Origin: Sipunculus nudus
Taxonomy: Eukaryota; Annelida; Sipuncula; Golfingiida; Sipunculidae
Assembly (NCBI GenBank): GCA_026874595.1
Contig: CM049316.1
Span: forward strand, 52,341,676-52,405,675
Direction of reading: 5' to 3'
DNA length: 64,000 nt
Under the pieces are notes generated by a model, which did not search any database, had not been told where the DNA came from, and saw only the letters and a program-made list of their open reading frames with translations. A program made the translations under genes and the position numbers. Below, one piece after another: positions 11,291-23,762 of this stretch (within the stretch, counting starts at the first letter, position 1; each line of letters starts with the position of its first letter).

Positions 11291-12960
11291 TGATAAATAT
11301 ACCAATGTACCACTAAGGGTACTAATCCTTCACCACTACTCAGAAAAGCGTTACACTACTCTTATAATGATCAAGTACATCTTACTCAATGTTTTATATA
11401 CAGATCTAGCTCTCTTTGAACTAAGGTTTATCCAAATACCTAAGTTTACATACAAATATCTCATTAAATGACCATTCATCGGCGACAGGACATACAACAA
11501 GGGGAGATTTACAATATTACTTAACCGCACGATGTCAATATCGCAACCCAAAAACGTAAAGCACTATTCCTTGCTAAATAAGGGGTGTTTACACTTCAAA
11601 CACCTATCAATATCAAAGAAAGGTACTAGTCTAACATTATAATCGTTACATATTAAATGACAAGAGAAACTTACCTCAGATTGGATGCTTAAATGTTCCG
11701 CAGGGTCTCTACCACAAAGTTCTTTCGAATATGCCTTCCAAAAGAACGCTGGTGTCCGCCCTGCGCTAACGGGGCTGCCCAGTCGTACAGTTATCCAAGT
11801 GACTCGCGCTAGCTATAAGTCTGACATTATTAAAAGGCTATACACACTCAAATTAGGGTTAAGAGGGTCTATTTATTAGTAAACTTTGCTACATCCGCCA
11901 CCATCTTCAATTTGGCCGGTCTCGGCATTTACAATTAAACCCTTTCACAAGCTGCGAAGCTACTCGATGGTCAATGTAGAATTTAGATTATCACCTAAAC
12001 GTAGCAAGTCTTACAGTATGTAACCTCCCTGACTGGTTTACATAGTTATAATCAAACATCAAATGAACGATGAAACAGCTTCTGTATCATCTACTGTACA
12101 GCGTCTCACACACTATACATTCTATGGTACTCCCACAAAAATAGTTTTCAAAGTCACAAATTCTATGCAAGAGACTGAACTCTCCATAACTACACAATAT
12201 GCAACGTGAAAATAACATTCTAACACTTACCCTTGATCACAATTATCATAACCACAGTACCATCCACAGGTGTCTAACATCCGCTACTAGGTCAATATGA
12301 AACCACAAGGTACAAACACATTCGCACAGTATGAGCATGTGCTAAATAGGTGAATACAATCACAGCCTAGGTATATCAAACACAAACCAGCTGTCCTAAT
12401 CATCGCTGGATTCAAATATACATGAGATCCAAAAGGGTCTCACTCTGTGCAGATACATTAAATAAAAGTAGGACAATCCTCTCTTGAATGGCTATCCGTC
12501 CAGGCCACTTGGTATACAACAACCATATCATATTATTTCCTACTCTACCAGGAAACACATTCAATACTACATATTTAAACATCAAAATAGCTGAACAAAT
12601 TCTTAATTATTCTACGCAACAGTGCCTACTATTAATAGTGATACAACATGCAAAGCATGATTACTCGCTCATTCTAACTACATTCGTGATAAACAGACCT
12701 GGGTTCTCTATACCAATTATGATGTTTCCCAGCTGTGCTTCCAGCACTCTTTCGCCCTACAAATTCTACGATAGGATGATTATATTCTTTACATGAACTT
12801 GACAAATCATTTGGTATTTGTCCATTACTACCTGTCTTTCTCTGACAGTGAGGCTGGCGAGTTACAAAAATCCATCCTTGACTCTGACTCAGAATCTGTA
12901 CCTGCTACATCAGACTCAGGTTTTAAGATTCTCGCCTTCTATGCTCAAGTGCCTACTTGC
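11291..12960 (-). other. Gypsy 3' internal region, no gene recognised
   Basis: Lies between the integrase C-terminus and the 3' LTR. It is AT-rich with no purine tract clear enough to be called a polypurine tract. A + strand open frame at 12488-12796 has no recognisable family. This stretch could also be inner LTR sequence if the 5' copy is truncated. Confidence 0.4.
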
Positions 12961-14426
12961 ATCGGACAAGGACGATGTTTTAGTAGGACATATTTTAGTT
13001 CTGTTTACGCTAGTGACGCCAAAACCATGAACTAGTTCGATAAGGTATATATTCTTATCCGTTGATCTCTTAACAACGTTATATCTTACTGGTCGATAGG
13101 CATCCTGAAGTTTCCTATGTCCAGGTATAGATTTCTACGGTAAACATCCGTACCAAGCTCTAACGGCTTTTCCTATGCATTTTTATCATGATACCTCTTT
13201 CTCTTCTCTGCAGACACTTGCAGTCTCTTTTGAACAACTTTGTAAGCTTCTTGTAACTTAGCTTGATGGGCAGCTTTCCACTCATGGGGATTGTAGTCCT
13301 CAGATTCCTCAAGAACTATGTGTGGCATTATCCTTGGCTCTCTTTAAAAATGATATAGAACGATGAATACCCATTTGCACTATGCGGAGTGGTAGTGTAG
13401 AAAAAAAGTGCTTTCTTCCCGGTAATCTGGCCATTTCCCCTTCTTTTCAGGCGATAGTGCTTTCAACAGTTCGTGAAATGAGCGATTATATCTCTCGCAC
13501 TGATCGTTTCCTTGTGGTCGGTATGCTGTTGTCATTGATTTCCTAACAACGTAGAGGTGAAATAGATATTTTATGTGATGTCCTTCAAAATCCCTTCCTT
13601 AGTCTGAGTGCAAGCGCAAGGAAGGACCGAACCTCCGTAACCAATGTGACACTAACAAACGTGCGACAGTGACAGCCTTCTGGTCAGGGGCTGGCACCGC
13701 AAGTTTTTACATGGAAAAGACATCTGTTATAACAAGGCCATTTTCACATCCACTGAAAGATTTTTCCATAAGCAAAACGTCTACCGTGACTATTTCAAAT
13801 GGTTTTGATGCGGAAAGGGTTCCTATGGGTGACTAGACTTTCTCCGGCTTCGACAAGTTGCACCTTTCACATACTTTTATCCAATCCTTCATATCTCGCA
13901 ACATACGAGGCCAAGTACCTCTTGGACGTAGCAACAACATGGCTCTGTCAAGTTCTTGGTGCCCATGTTGTTGTGCACAGATCTTAAGGCTCCACATCTC
14001 AAGTCCGAGGGTAGTACTACCTGGTTAAGTACCTCCTGACTTGGGATAGTTGACTCTCATGTACAATAAGCCCTGTTTCAGTGTCATCTTGTACCACTGA
14101 CGAATAAGTAACTGCACTTCCCGCGGTTCCTTCTTCCGCTGCACACCATTCTGCTTCTGTTCTTTGTAAAAAATGTCAATGATGTCAATGAACCTTCTTA
14201 TTCCCATATCGTCTCGTTGTAGGGTTTTCATTTTGACATTAGTCATACAGGGTAAGTTCGTACAACTTGCATCAGCCAAAAAGTCTTCGGCTGCGGTGCT
14301 GACTACAGCTTCATACATTGCTACTTGTAATTCTGATGGGAATGCCGAACCTTCAAGAACAGAATTACATTGTTCTCGTACCTCTTCCAGGGTTATGTCC
14401 CATGGCCTCGCTTCTTGGCGTGACAA
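12960..14426 (-). pseudogene. Gypsy integrase, degenerate
   Basis: In changing minus-strand frames it shows, in order: the linker before the zinc-binding module ('LLIRQWYKMTLKQGLLYMRV', within 14025-14426); a zinc-binding-like 'WIKVCERCNLSKPEK' near 13850; the first catalytic-Asp region 'VDVLLMEKSF' near 13770; the conserved 'YRPQGNDQCERYNRSFHELL' near 13500; then 'HQAKLQEAYKVVQKRL' near 13250 and a C-terminal 'NVVKRSTDKNIYLIELVHGF' module near 13050. This is the typical order of a Gypsy integrase. Several stops and frameshifts interrupt it. Confidence 0.8.
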
Positions 14427-15102
14427 CGCATCAGCATTTCCATTTTTGCGACCCGGTTTGTAAATAATCTTAATGTCATGGTTGGCAAGCTCTGACGCCC
14501 ACTTTTGCTCTTACGCTGGAATTATACTCCTATTCAGATATGTTAATTGATTGTCTCTATACACAGTACATGGTCCATAGCACAAATAATCTTTAAACTG
14601 TTGGGTCACAGCTCATCGCCATGCAATTCTAGTTTCTTTCAGCTATATCCGATCGGATTCTTCTCGGTTTTTCTAAAGCTACGGGTAGCGTAGCTAATCA
14701 CTTTCTTGACACCATTCTGCTCTTGACTAAGGATAGTTCCAAGTCCTTGTCTGGAGGCATCGATCTCTTGAAAAAAAATTGCCTACTAAATTCGGGAAAA
14801 GCCAAAACCTCCGAACTGACAAGCCTATCTTTCAAGGTTCTAAAGGCCTTGCGGTTTTACTCATTCCAAACTTTCCCCAGATTAATGTTTATAAACTTGG
14901 TCTTATTACGTTGGCCAGTTTTCTTTCCAACCAATCCATGCAACGGTGCTGCTATGGAGGCATATCCAGGAATAATTCGCCTGTAGTAAGATGTAAACCC
15001 AGAATCTTTTAAGTTCCTTGACGGTTGTTGGTTCTTGCCAATCAGGAACAGTGGATAACGTTTCGGGTCGGTGCTTACACCACTGCAAGAGACCATGGGC
15101 AG
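14427..15102 (-). pseudogene. Gypsy RT connection and RNase H, degenerate
   Basis: Downstream half of the split polymerase. Visible in shifted frames: 'GVSTDPKR' near 15080, the connection motif 'YYRRIIPGYASIAAPLHGL' (about 14990-14930), 'QGLGTILSQEQNG' and 'KKVISYATRSFRK' (about 14750-14665), and the RNase H end 'YKPGRKNGNADALSR' (about 14465-14420). All are hallmarks of Gypsy pol. It continues directly into the integrase region. Confidence 0.8.
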
Positions 15103-15120
15103 TATGCTCAAAGGCCGACT

Positions 15121-16077
15121 AATTGTTAGTCTCAGTTTAATCTGCAGACCAACTTTAGACCATATGCTCATAAAATGAGTTTATCTCTGCATTTTAGTTC
15201 GAGATTTAAGCAAAACATTAGCCCTTGTAAGGGGTAGTTTAAGGTTGGACCAAGTGCTTAAATTCATAGGAAACAAATTCATTATAACCATATTATGGGC
15301 TGTTAAAAGTATTAATGTATGAAAATGATTTCACTCAAATAATTTTTAACCCCACATACATGTGATATACTGACATTCTATTTGCAGCAATTCAAGTTGA
15401 AGACCCGTTTGATCATTATAAAATTATGAAAAACAGTGTCACGTGTAATATTTTTAATTTGTAGCAAAATAGCAGGAATTCAACAAATATAAGTTTTCCT
15501 TTGGAATTGTGTTTAGCATTATATAGCATGTATATTTGAAGCACTAAATCATATAATACTCATATTATCTTTTTACTAAATGAATCAATGACCTTTGACA
15601 TAGAATGTAACTTGATAAGGTGCTGAAATCTGGCTTTATCAATATTTCATTTCAAAACCATAGACCTAATGGTAGTAACTGAATAAAATATAATAAAATT
15701 CAGAAATAAGATAACAAATCTCAAAAACATTTTTCTTACAGTTTATGGAAAATATTTACTTACCAAAAGCATCTGACAAGGAAGGCTACGATCATTTTTA
15801 TGTGCAATATAAAAGTCATTCGACGTGCATTTACACTCTATATATATTAGATACAATGTCATAAAACAAAACACACGGAAAAGTATAGAAATACTTTGCT
15901 CGTTAAAATATATAATATGGCATGAAAGTAATTTCAATTATATTGCCAGATTTACTGCTAAAAAATATCTATCCAGCTCAGTTTCAGCAAGAAAAAAAAA
16001 TGATTTTTTTCTTTTGCTTATGTGAATTTTTACGCATATGTTAAAACTTTTAATAGCTTGCATCCCTTAAATGTCAA
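15121..16077. other. AT-rich left arm of the TIR insertion, no gene seen
   Basis: No coding signal. Begins with subterminal motifs (GCAGACCAACTTTAGACCA, GGTTGGACCAAGTGCTTA). Confidence 0.5.
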
Positions 16078-17890
16078 AATATCAGGCCAATACATCAAAC
16101 ATTTCTTGAGTTTCATGCACTGGGCTGACCAGGCTTAGGTAAGAAAGGCAGTTGACCCGAGTGAACTGTGACAAATTGCTGGCTCAAGCTTCTGCACTGA
16201 GTGAACTTTTGACCTGCACCTGGCTAAAATGAGTGAAGTTTTGACCTGTACCTAGCTGCACTGAGTGAACTCTTGGCCTATTGAAGAATCTGACACAGCT
16301 GGCAGTCTGCCAAAGCTATAAAAAGAACCAGACTGACCTTTGGCGCCAAATCTGACGCAAAGGGCATTTTGCCAAACCTATAATTAGAATGCAGCTACTG
16401 CACTGAGTGAACTCTTGACCTGTTGGCTGATCTGATACAGTTGGCAGTCTGCAAAAGCGATATATAGGTCCAGGCTGACCTTTGGTTCGTTGCCAAATAG
16501 TTCGCAGTCTGCAAAGCTATTTAAAGACACAGTCTTAGCCTTTTGGTAAATCTGTTTACATATACTAAAAGACTTTGGCTAAATGCTTTTTTCTTGCTGA
16601 TGTTTTCATGAGATTTTTATAAAAATAAATAAAAGATGGAGTCTTTTTATTTCTAAGGGGTCTTATAATTTTGCTCAAAATCATTTAAGTAAGCTTGAAC
16701 AAAGGCCACCTAAGAATCATTTAAGTACAAATTTTACATAAATTGAAACAACAGTTTTGCAGAAGGAGACTATTGCAGCCTTCAAGTTGAAATAGGTTTA
16801 TTACTAATGGTCTCAAGACCAACTTAAGCTTTCTATGACTTTATCAAAAATCAATGAACCCAACCCATTCTTATACAATTAAAAAAAAAACTATCCTAGA
16901 ATATTCTTGTGAAAAATAAACCATTCAGCTTTACAGCTTCATCATAAAACAATTTTGAGTGGCTAAAATTACAAGGTTTCACACCGTATAAAACAGGTCA
17001 ATTTAGGTGACGCCAAAAAATCTGCAATATCATATATGAGTCACGTGACCCACATTTGCACAAAATTTTCTAAGATTCTTATGTTAGTATCCTTACTTAT
17101 CAAATGATTAATTTCCAGTTCCTGTTGCTCGGCCAAAATTCATTAAACCAAAATCATTTGGACATACTTGAGAGAACTCGTCTGTGCAATCATATCTGTG
17201 AAATATTGAACCATTTGGCTAATGATTTCAAAGAAGAAGATTTTCAAATTTTTTTTTTATAAGTCAATGCAAGTGGTGCCACGAAACACTCGATCCCACA
17301 ACATTTGATATGCGACAGATTTTTGCATAAAATAATTTGGGGATGCTAGGTCCTGCTATTCCTGAGGTACTATGAATTAATGACTGATGACCGGTGACCC
17401 CTGTACAGAAAAGGTCGATGCATGTGGCGCCCCAAATACCTCAATTTCAAATATGACTTATGTGACCAACATTTGCATAAAATTTGATGATGATAGCTCT
17501 AGCTGTTTCTGATATTGTAATTTTATTATCCTTTTTTAGCTAAATGACATTCAGCTTCCTGTAACTCGGCAAAAATTTACCGAACTGGAACCATTTGATC
17601 AAACCTGAGAAAGATTGTATCAGGAATTATTTCTGTGAAATATTGAATGATTTAACAGGACAGTTTCGGAGAAGAAGATTTTTAAAGCTTTTTTTTGGCT
17701 TTACTCTATATAATCTAAGGAAATGCAGAAAGCCAAAAAATAAGCAAAGTCCGATAGGGTTTTTATAGATCAATGATTTTTTGCATATAGTTCGGGGATT
17801 TTAGCTCCTGCTGTTTTCGAGATAGTATGGGTTAACGTACAGACGATGCACGATGGACGCCGCACATTCGCATATGCTCACAGATTCACT
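16078..17890 (-). mobile_element. Family D rolling-circle-like element, copy 1 (3'-truncated)
   Basis: Reverse complement of the element at 35016-37790. Its 5' end near 17890 ('tctgtgagcatatgcg', then a GTCC-type tract and 'gtacgttaacc') and the body match that copy through 'tttgatgtattggcctg' near 16085. The terminal 3' part present in copy 2 is not seen here. Inside, a block with 'cactgagtgaactcttgacctg' is repeated irregularly at 16190-16500. No protein. Confidence 0.6.
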
Positions 17891-20236
17891 AAAAAGGACT
17901 ATGCGTCAGTAAAATCACGACAATATCTTATTATTGATATAATATACAGGTAGGAGTTTTTGAATACTAGTATTTGCATGACAGCCATATGGGATAAAAA
18001 AGGAGTCTAGAATTTGAAGGCGCATAGCCCCCCCTTGGTTATTAGGGTATATTTAAATATTGTGAAAGAATATGAGATATTAGACAGGTTTGTAATTTAA
18101 TGGGTTGGAGCGCTCAAGGGCACAAATCACCCCTATGGATTCGGAAAAAAGATCATGCATATCTTGAGATACTGCGCGATAGAAAATCACTCTTTTTAAT
18201 CTGGTGCCCATATTGGATTTACAGTGGGCCTGTCACACCAAAGATCTGTAGCCCTAATAGACGCCAATCATCCCTATGACTTTGAACAAGATCAAATATA
18301 TTTTCTTTGAGATACTGTGCGAGAAAAATTACGTCACTGATGGTCGACGAACGTAAAAACAAAGTGATCACTATAAAGCCATGCGTGCTTTTCAATCATG
18401 GCCTAAATAATGATGAAGAGTATTTACTTCGCGCCAAATCCCTGATATAATGAGACTCATATATAGTGCTAACAGACTTGCATGCTGCATGATATTTGCA
18501 AGTCTAAAAATAGCCATTAAGATGGCCTACAAAAAAATGTAGGTGCCCCTTCCCTCTTATGCCATAAAATGAATAAATGTAAGATCTACAAAAAAATACA
18601 AATTTCAAAACAATCCTTGTGAATTTTTAAATTCTTGCATCTGTATTAATATTACTCAATACAGAACTTTTGCACTGAAATTTCATCAATGTTAGTGACA
18701 TCTTCGGACTAATACTTTGCAAAATCATTGGCACGTATGTTTGATAGAAGTACATTATTTTATTGTGATGGTAAAATGCAAAGTATCTGATATAAAATCT
18801 GTGAATGCTATTTGTCAGCCTAGCCATTGGAGCTGTAAATATACATATGTATAGAAAAAAAGGTGGTGCTACTATAAAATTTTTTTAAAGTTTAAAATAT
18901 ATCCAAGGATAACTTATATAGCATATTATTATCAATTATAATGTATTAATTTCTGAGATGTTTGGGGATTTTTTTTCGCTAAATTGACCAGTTTAATTAA
19001 ATATCATAATCGTTCAGGGGTAAAACTTTAACACGACTCTGAGATCTCAGTCTCAAAATCACAGAGAAAACCAATATCTCATAAGAAAATGAATTTTTCA
19101 ATTTTCAGGGGATTCCGTGCATTACTTTTACTTTGAGATTGCAGCTGGCTCAATACCAATCTTGAATTCCCGTATAAACAAACCAACATTTAGATGGCAC
19201 CAATATTCAAATACAATAGGTCGAGCTATAAAAAGATGAATAATGGCAGTAAATTTCGAGGCAATCTTTGCTTCGTTTTATTAGGAACCTGGAGCTTTTT
19301 TACATCATTTTGTGCTCCAAACTGACTAATTTTGGTGAAACATAAAACCTGTAATTGACTCACATGTGGAGCTGTATGTGACAACGTTGTCCAAAAATCT
19401 GCAAGCTGGGGGGTACACATGTGTGAAGTATATACATCATTTTATTTCCTTGATCTCCTATTTTATATTTTTGTTCAACAGCCTTTAACATTCAAAAAAT
19501 GTTACTTTCAAAGTGTCACGGAGCTAAAACTAAGTTTGCCAGGAGATTTCTGCAGGTCCCGTCATGATGTTTACCAAGATCTTTCTGGGTCAGTATCTTG
19601 TGTCCTGTTAATGGCAGGACCGAAAGGTACGGAACGAAGTTCGGATTCAGAGGGGGTTTTGCGGGTTGACATCCCTTCCCTGCTCCTGGGAAAAACAATG
19701 ATTTTTAATCGGAGTTTTGAATTATGCACAATATTGTCCCGAATACCCTAATATACATTATTTACCATATATTTGCATAATTTTTAATTTTAGGTATTAT
19801 AAATCATAGTAGAGTTGATATCTGGCCTCGGGAATTTTTTAGTAGCTCATTACATCGCGTGCCTACTGTCATTATTAGATGTGCGGTTTATCGATTCATA
19901 CTAATATATCTTTGAGGATATTGACTTGATATCACTAAAAATCAGAGGTAACAATTCCTGTATGGCTTGATTAAAGCATGCAGAATTAAAAAAAGAATCC
20001 AGGTGGAATACATGTGCAACTTAAGGCCGATATAAAAGTCCCCACTGATAAAGCCATTTGTCGCAGGGAAGCCGGACAATGTAGTTATATCCAATAAGTG
20101 CCTGGCCATATAGCATATTGTATATGCATATAATATATGTATATTTACTGTGTATTTCTTATATAATTCACATATTATATATAAAGTCTGTGTCGTGACA
20201 TCTTCCTTGACATCCCCTTCAGAAAAAAAATGTTAA
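17891..20236. other. Non-coding interior of the TIR insertion
   Basis: Mostly AT-rich. It includes the short duplication listed at 18105-18390. A minus-strand open frame at 19516-19698 has no recognisable family. No RNA gene. Confidence 0.45.
18105..18390. repeat. Two diverged ~145-bp direct repeats
   Basis: 'aatcacccctatgga' with '(t)cttgagatactgcgcgat' near 18126-18180 recurs as 'aatcatccctatgac' with 'ctttgagatactgtgcgag' near 18268-18322. It ends with a 'gatggtcgacgaacgtaaa' tract resembling the ends of families A-D, so it is probably a decayed member of the same class. Confidence 0.5.
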
Positions 20237-22243
20237 CTAGATGTGTCGGATGGACACGAATGCCCCCGCCTCGAGCAAATTAGAAATATTTGTTAACTTT
20301 GGTTCAGGAGGTGTCGTATGGTCAAAAGTAGATCAACAAGGGCAAAATGCAAAGTCATTATCAAGAAACACACCAAAAATCAGGCCAGTATCTGCAGGCA
20401 TTGTGAAAAAAAGTCCATACATATGCATTTTTCATAAAAATTTCTGTCTTTCATGAAATTTTCTATGTTCAGGATCTGTCATAGGGTCATAAATAGGTCA
20501 ACTGGGACGAAACGCGAACTCGATCTGTAAGTGGTCATTATGCGCCCACAGACCAAACATATTAGGCCAATATCTGTAAGCACTGCATTGCGAAACTAGA
20601 ATATGAGCAAAAGCCAAATGATCATAGTAAGTTTTGTGAAAATCCACGCAATGGTTCCTGAGATATTAGCTTCTGGGTGTTTTGTATAATCAGCTCTAAA
20701 ACAAAGAAAAACAGGTCAAGGTCACCCATCTTCGCACTTGACCAAAATTTTGTTGATATACATCTTTACTGATGAAAAAAAAAATCCAACGGTGAATCCT
20801 TTTAGAGATTTCCCGCTCACAAGGCCTACATTAAAAATTCCGATAAAAGTTGATTAAAAAATCAGAAATTCCAGGTGGCGCCGCCAAAATTGTGCAGCAT
20901 GTAGAGACCATCAGTACCAATGATCATAGCAAGTTTTGTGAAAATCCACACAATGGTTCCTGATGTATAAGCTCTTTGAGTGTTTTTCTATAATCAGCTC
21001 TAAAATGTAGAAAAATGGGTCAAGGTCAGCCATCTTCGAACTTGACCGAGATTTTATCGATATACATCTTCACTGATGAAATAAAATTTCAACGGTGAAT
21101 CCTTTTACAGATATCCCGCTCACAAGGTAAAAGTTAACGGACGGACGGAAGCCGGACGGACAGACAGACGGGCGGACAGACGGACAGCTTGGGTGACGAC
21201 AATAGCCCATTAGCCTATGAGCTGAGGGCTAAAAAAGGTTGTACATGTACATTTGTCATGAAAATTTCTATTTTTCATAAAATTTTCTAAGTTTAGTAGC
21301 CGTAAAACAATCCAAAATAGGTCAACCAGGACGAAACGCGAACTCGATCTGTACCTGGTCATTATCTGCCCACACATAAAAAATCAGGGCGGTATCTGAA
21401 GGCGTTTCGGAAAAAAAAGTCCATACATATGCATTTGTTATGAAAATTTCTATTTTTCATGAAACTTTCTATGTTCAGGAGCAGTCAAACGGTCAAAAGT
21501 AGGTCAACTGGGACAAAATACGAACTCGATCTATAACTGGTCATCATCTGCCTACACACCAAATATCAGGCCTGTATTTGCAGACATTGCGAAAAAAGTC
21601 CGTACATGTGCAGTTGTCATGAAAATTTATATTTTTCATGATATTTTCTATGTTAGGGAACCGTCAAACGGTCAAAGGTAGGTTAACTGAGACAAAACGC
21701 GAACTCGATCTTTAACTGGTTATTATCTGCCCACACACTAAAAATAAGGCCCGTATCTGCAGGCATTGCAAAAAAAAGTCTGTACATGTGCACTTGTCAT
21801 AAAAATTACTATTTTTAAAAAAAATTTTTATGTTAAGGAGCCGTCAAATGGTCAAAAGTAGGTCAACTGGGACAAAACGCGAACTCGATCTTTAACTGGT
21901 CATTATCTGCCAACACCAAAAATCAGGCCAATATCTGCAGGCATTGCGAAAAAAAATCCGGACATGTGTATTGTCATGAAAATTTCTATTTTTCATGAAA
22001 TTTTCAAAGTTTAGGAGCCGTAAAACGGTCAAAAATAGGTCAACCGAGACGAAACGCTAACTTGATCTGTAACTGGTCATTATCTGCCCACACACCAAAA
22101 ATCAGGCCAATATCTGCAGGCATTGCGAAAAAAAGTCTGTACAAATGTTTGATTTCGGAAGGACGAAGAACGGAATGACGGATTGACGGAATGACGAACA
22201 TGGGTAAAATATATGCCCCGGCCACTTTGTTGCGGGGGCATAA
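20237..22243 (-). mobile_element. Family C rolling-circle-like element (complete-looking)
   Basis: On the minus strand the 5' end (about 22243-22214) folds into a hairpin with stem ATGCCCC-GC and GC-GGGGCAT, followed by a (GTC/ATTCC)n tract. Tandem repeats follow. Near the 3' end is the inverted terminus GCGGGGGCAT (20269-20260), then a hairpin GTGTCCATCCGACAC (20257-20243), and the element ends CTAG (20240-20237) followed by T. An inner block (20600-21240) holds two ~300-bp repeats and its own (GGAC)n tract, suggesting a nested relative. No protein. Confidence 0.65.
21300..22135. repeat. ~180-bp tandem repeat inside family C
   Basis: 'ggtcaactgggac(a/g)aaacgcg' recurs near 21320, 21502, 21680, 21861 and 22040, with an outlying copy near 20487. 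Spacing is 176-183 bp. Each unit also contains 'catgaaaatttctatttttc' and 'caaaaatcaggcc'. Confidence 0.8.
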
Positions 22244-22668
22244 AAATCCAGGCTTGAATTGGTCAAAGACCCATCACAATAGCTCAGCATGGGTGAAAGT
22301 TGAACTAAAGAGGGTCATTTTACTAATATTTTAAATGTTGTAACGACCTTTCAGTTGTAGGAGGTTTTATAGGTTAATTACATAAAAATTACACACTTAG
22401 CCCTAACATACACTGTAAAGCAAAAGACAGCAGTAAAATTGCTCATAACTGTTGTGTTCCGTGGGGAATCCCCATATTAACCCTGCTAACCTGCTTCTTT
22501 AATATTCCTATATTGGGTTAAGTACCAGGTTTAATGAGTTAGTACTTGGTCTGGCTAAACCATCTTTGGTCCTGCTTTGTGCATACCGTTTAGACTGATA
22601 ATCCCATTTTAGCCAGTCCGAGATTAAGCAAAAACATGTACTATATAATTGTCCAAATCAGGTTTACT
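22244..22668. other. Right arm of the TIR insertion with subterminal repeats
   Basis: No gene. Repeated motifs related to 'aaaccatctttggtcctgctttg', 'gttagtacttggtctggc' and 'ggttaagtaccaggttt' occur within 22495-22600, in line with transposase-binding subterminal repeats (inferred). Confidence 0.45.
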
Positions 22669-22687
22669 TGGTCGGCTTTTGAGCATA

Positions 22688-23398
22688 CGGGACTATATTT
22701 CCCAAACAGACTTTGCCTGGATCTTGAAGAAATTACACTTATCCGCCCTCAGTCGCATATTGTGTTGTGACAATCTCTGAAACACTCGGTCCTGTCTAGA
22801 CAAGTGTTCTTCCATCCCCTCCGAAAAAAAATACAATAATATCATCCAGATAAACAAGTATTGATGTATATTTCTCTTCTTTGAACACTTGATTAACAAG
22901 CCTAGAAAATGTCGCAGGCACGTTCGTGGGCCCAAACGACTTTCAAATATACTCAAACAATCCCAAAGGGGTTGTGAAAGCTGTTTTTTCGATATCCTCA
23001 GGCTCTACCTCAGCTTGGTTATACGCAGAAGTCCATAGTACTAAACACAGTTGATCCTGTAAGCGCCTCTTGTGACTCTTGAATTCTCGGGAGTGGGAAA
23101 TGATCACGTTTTATCTTTTGGTTATGTTTCCTTAAGTCACACACATCCGGATGTTACCATGTTTGCGTACCTGACAATAATAAGAGGTGCTCTGTTAAAT
23201 TACACCATAAGCTAACAACTCTTCATAATATCTCTTAACTTCGTTCCACTGATGAGGAGGCAACCTTCGAAACAGCTGAAAAATTGGTTTATTGGCACAT
23301 GTTCTGATGTTGTGCTTGATAGTAGAAGGGCAACAAAGTGGTTCATCTTCTCTCATAAAAACCTTTGCATGTCGACGAAACAGGTTGTCCTTTAACAC
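22688..23398 (-). pseudogene. Gypsy reverse transcriptase, N-terminal half, degenerate
   Basis: Starts with the typical fingers region ('IRTCANKPIFQLFRRLPPHQ', then 'ELLAYGVI', 23330-23195). The catalytic YLDD box lies at 22852-22841 within 'ILVYLDDIIVF'. After a T-run frameshift near 22825 follows 'EEHLSRQDRVFQRLSQHNMR', then 'KCNFF'. It is cut at 22687 by the TIR insertion and resumes at 15102. Confidence 0.85.
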
Positions 23399-23742
23399 AG
23401 TCCTCTCTCACAGGTAAATCTCATCAGCCGCCGCTAAGTGATGATGACATCAGTCCAGTTCCTGAAATGTTTGTATGATCAGGTATACAAACTTGTGAGG
23501 CACACAATACCGAAGGTACAAACACTGTTATTACTTTTAAGTCACTCATGGACTGTCCGCATCAATGAATAAAATCTTCAGAAACAAGCCAGGTGTACGT
23601 AAACATTAACCTGTCTAACTGTCTATAGTTCACATTGAAATCTTCATAACCATGGCCCAACAGCAATGTCCACATGAAGATCACTGACTAGAGAACGTTG
23701 GTAACCAGCCACCTAATCATTACAATTTACAGAAAGCAGCCT
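23399..23742 (-). other. Gypsy leader / protease remnant
   Basis: Only ~340 bp between the primer-binding site and the reverse transcriptase. No gag or protease motif is clear; a large internal deletion is inferred. Confidence 0.5.
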
Positions 23743-23760
23743 GTCCCATCGCTGCCACCA
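23743..23760 (-). other. Candidate primer-binding site (tRNA-Leu type)
   Basis: Directly inside the 5' LTR, read on the minus strand: TGGTGGCAGCGATGGGAC. It starts with TGG, and its first 11 bases would pair with the 3' end of a eukaryotic tRNA-Leu ending ..CGCTGCCACCA. The match to tRNA-Leu is from memory of that tRNA's acceptor stem and needs a search. Confidence 0.6.
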
Positions 23761-23762
23761 GA

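Larger units (their letters stand above)
15103..22687. mobile_element. 7.6-kb TIR-bounded insertion inside the Gypsy polymerase
   Basis: Both edges carry the same inverted sequence: TATGCTCAAAGGCCGACT at 15103-15120 and, reverse-complemented, TATGCTCAAAAGCCGACCA at 22687-22669. They interrupt the Gypsy reverse transcriptase exactly where its two halves should join. Both subterminal regions contain repeated 'GACCAA'-type motifs (left near 15154 and 15249; right near 22553 and 22575), as in cut-and-paste DNA elements. Its first and last TA could be a TA target duplication. No transposase was recognised; the middle is filled by two further elements, so it is either non-autonomous or gutted. Superfamily not assigned. 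Confidence 0.6.
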
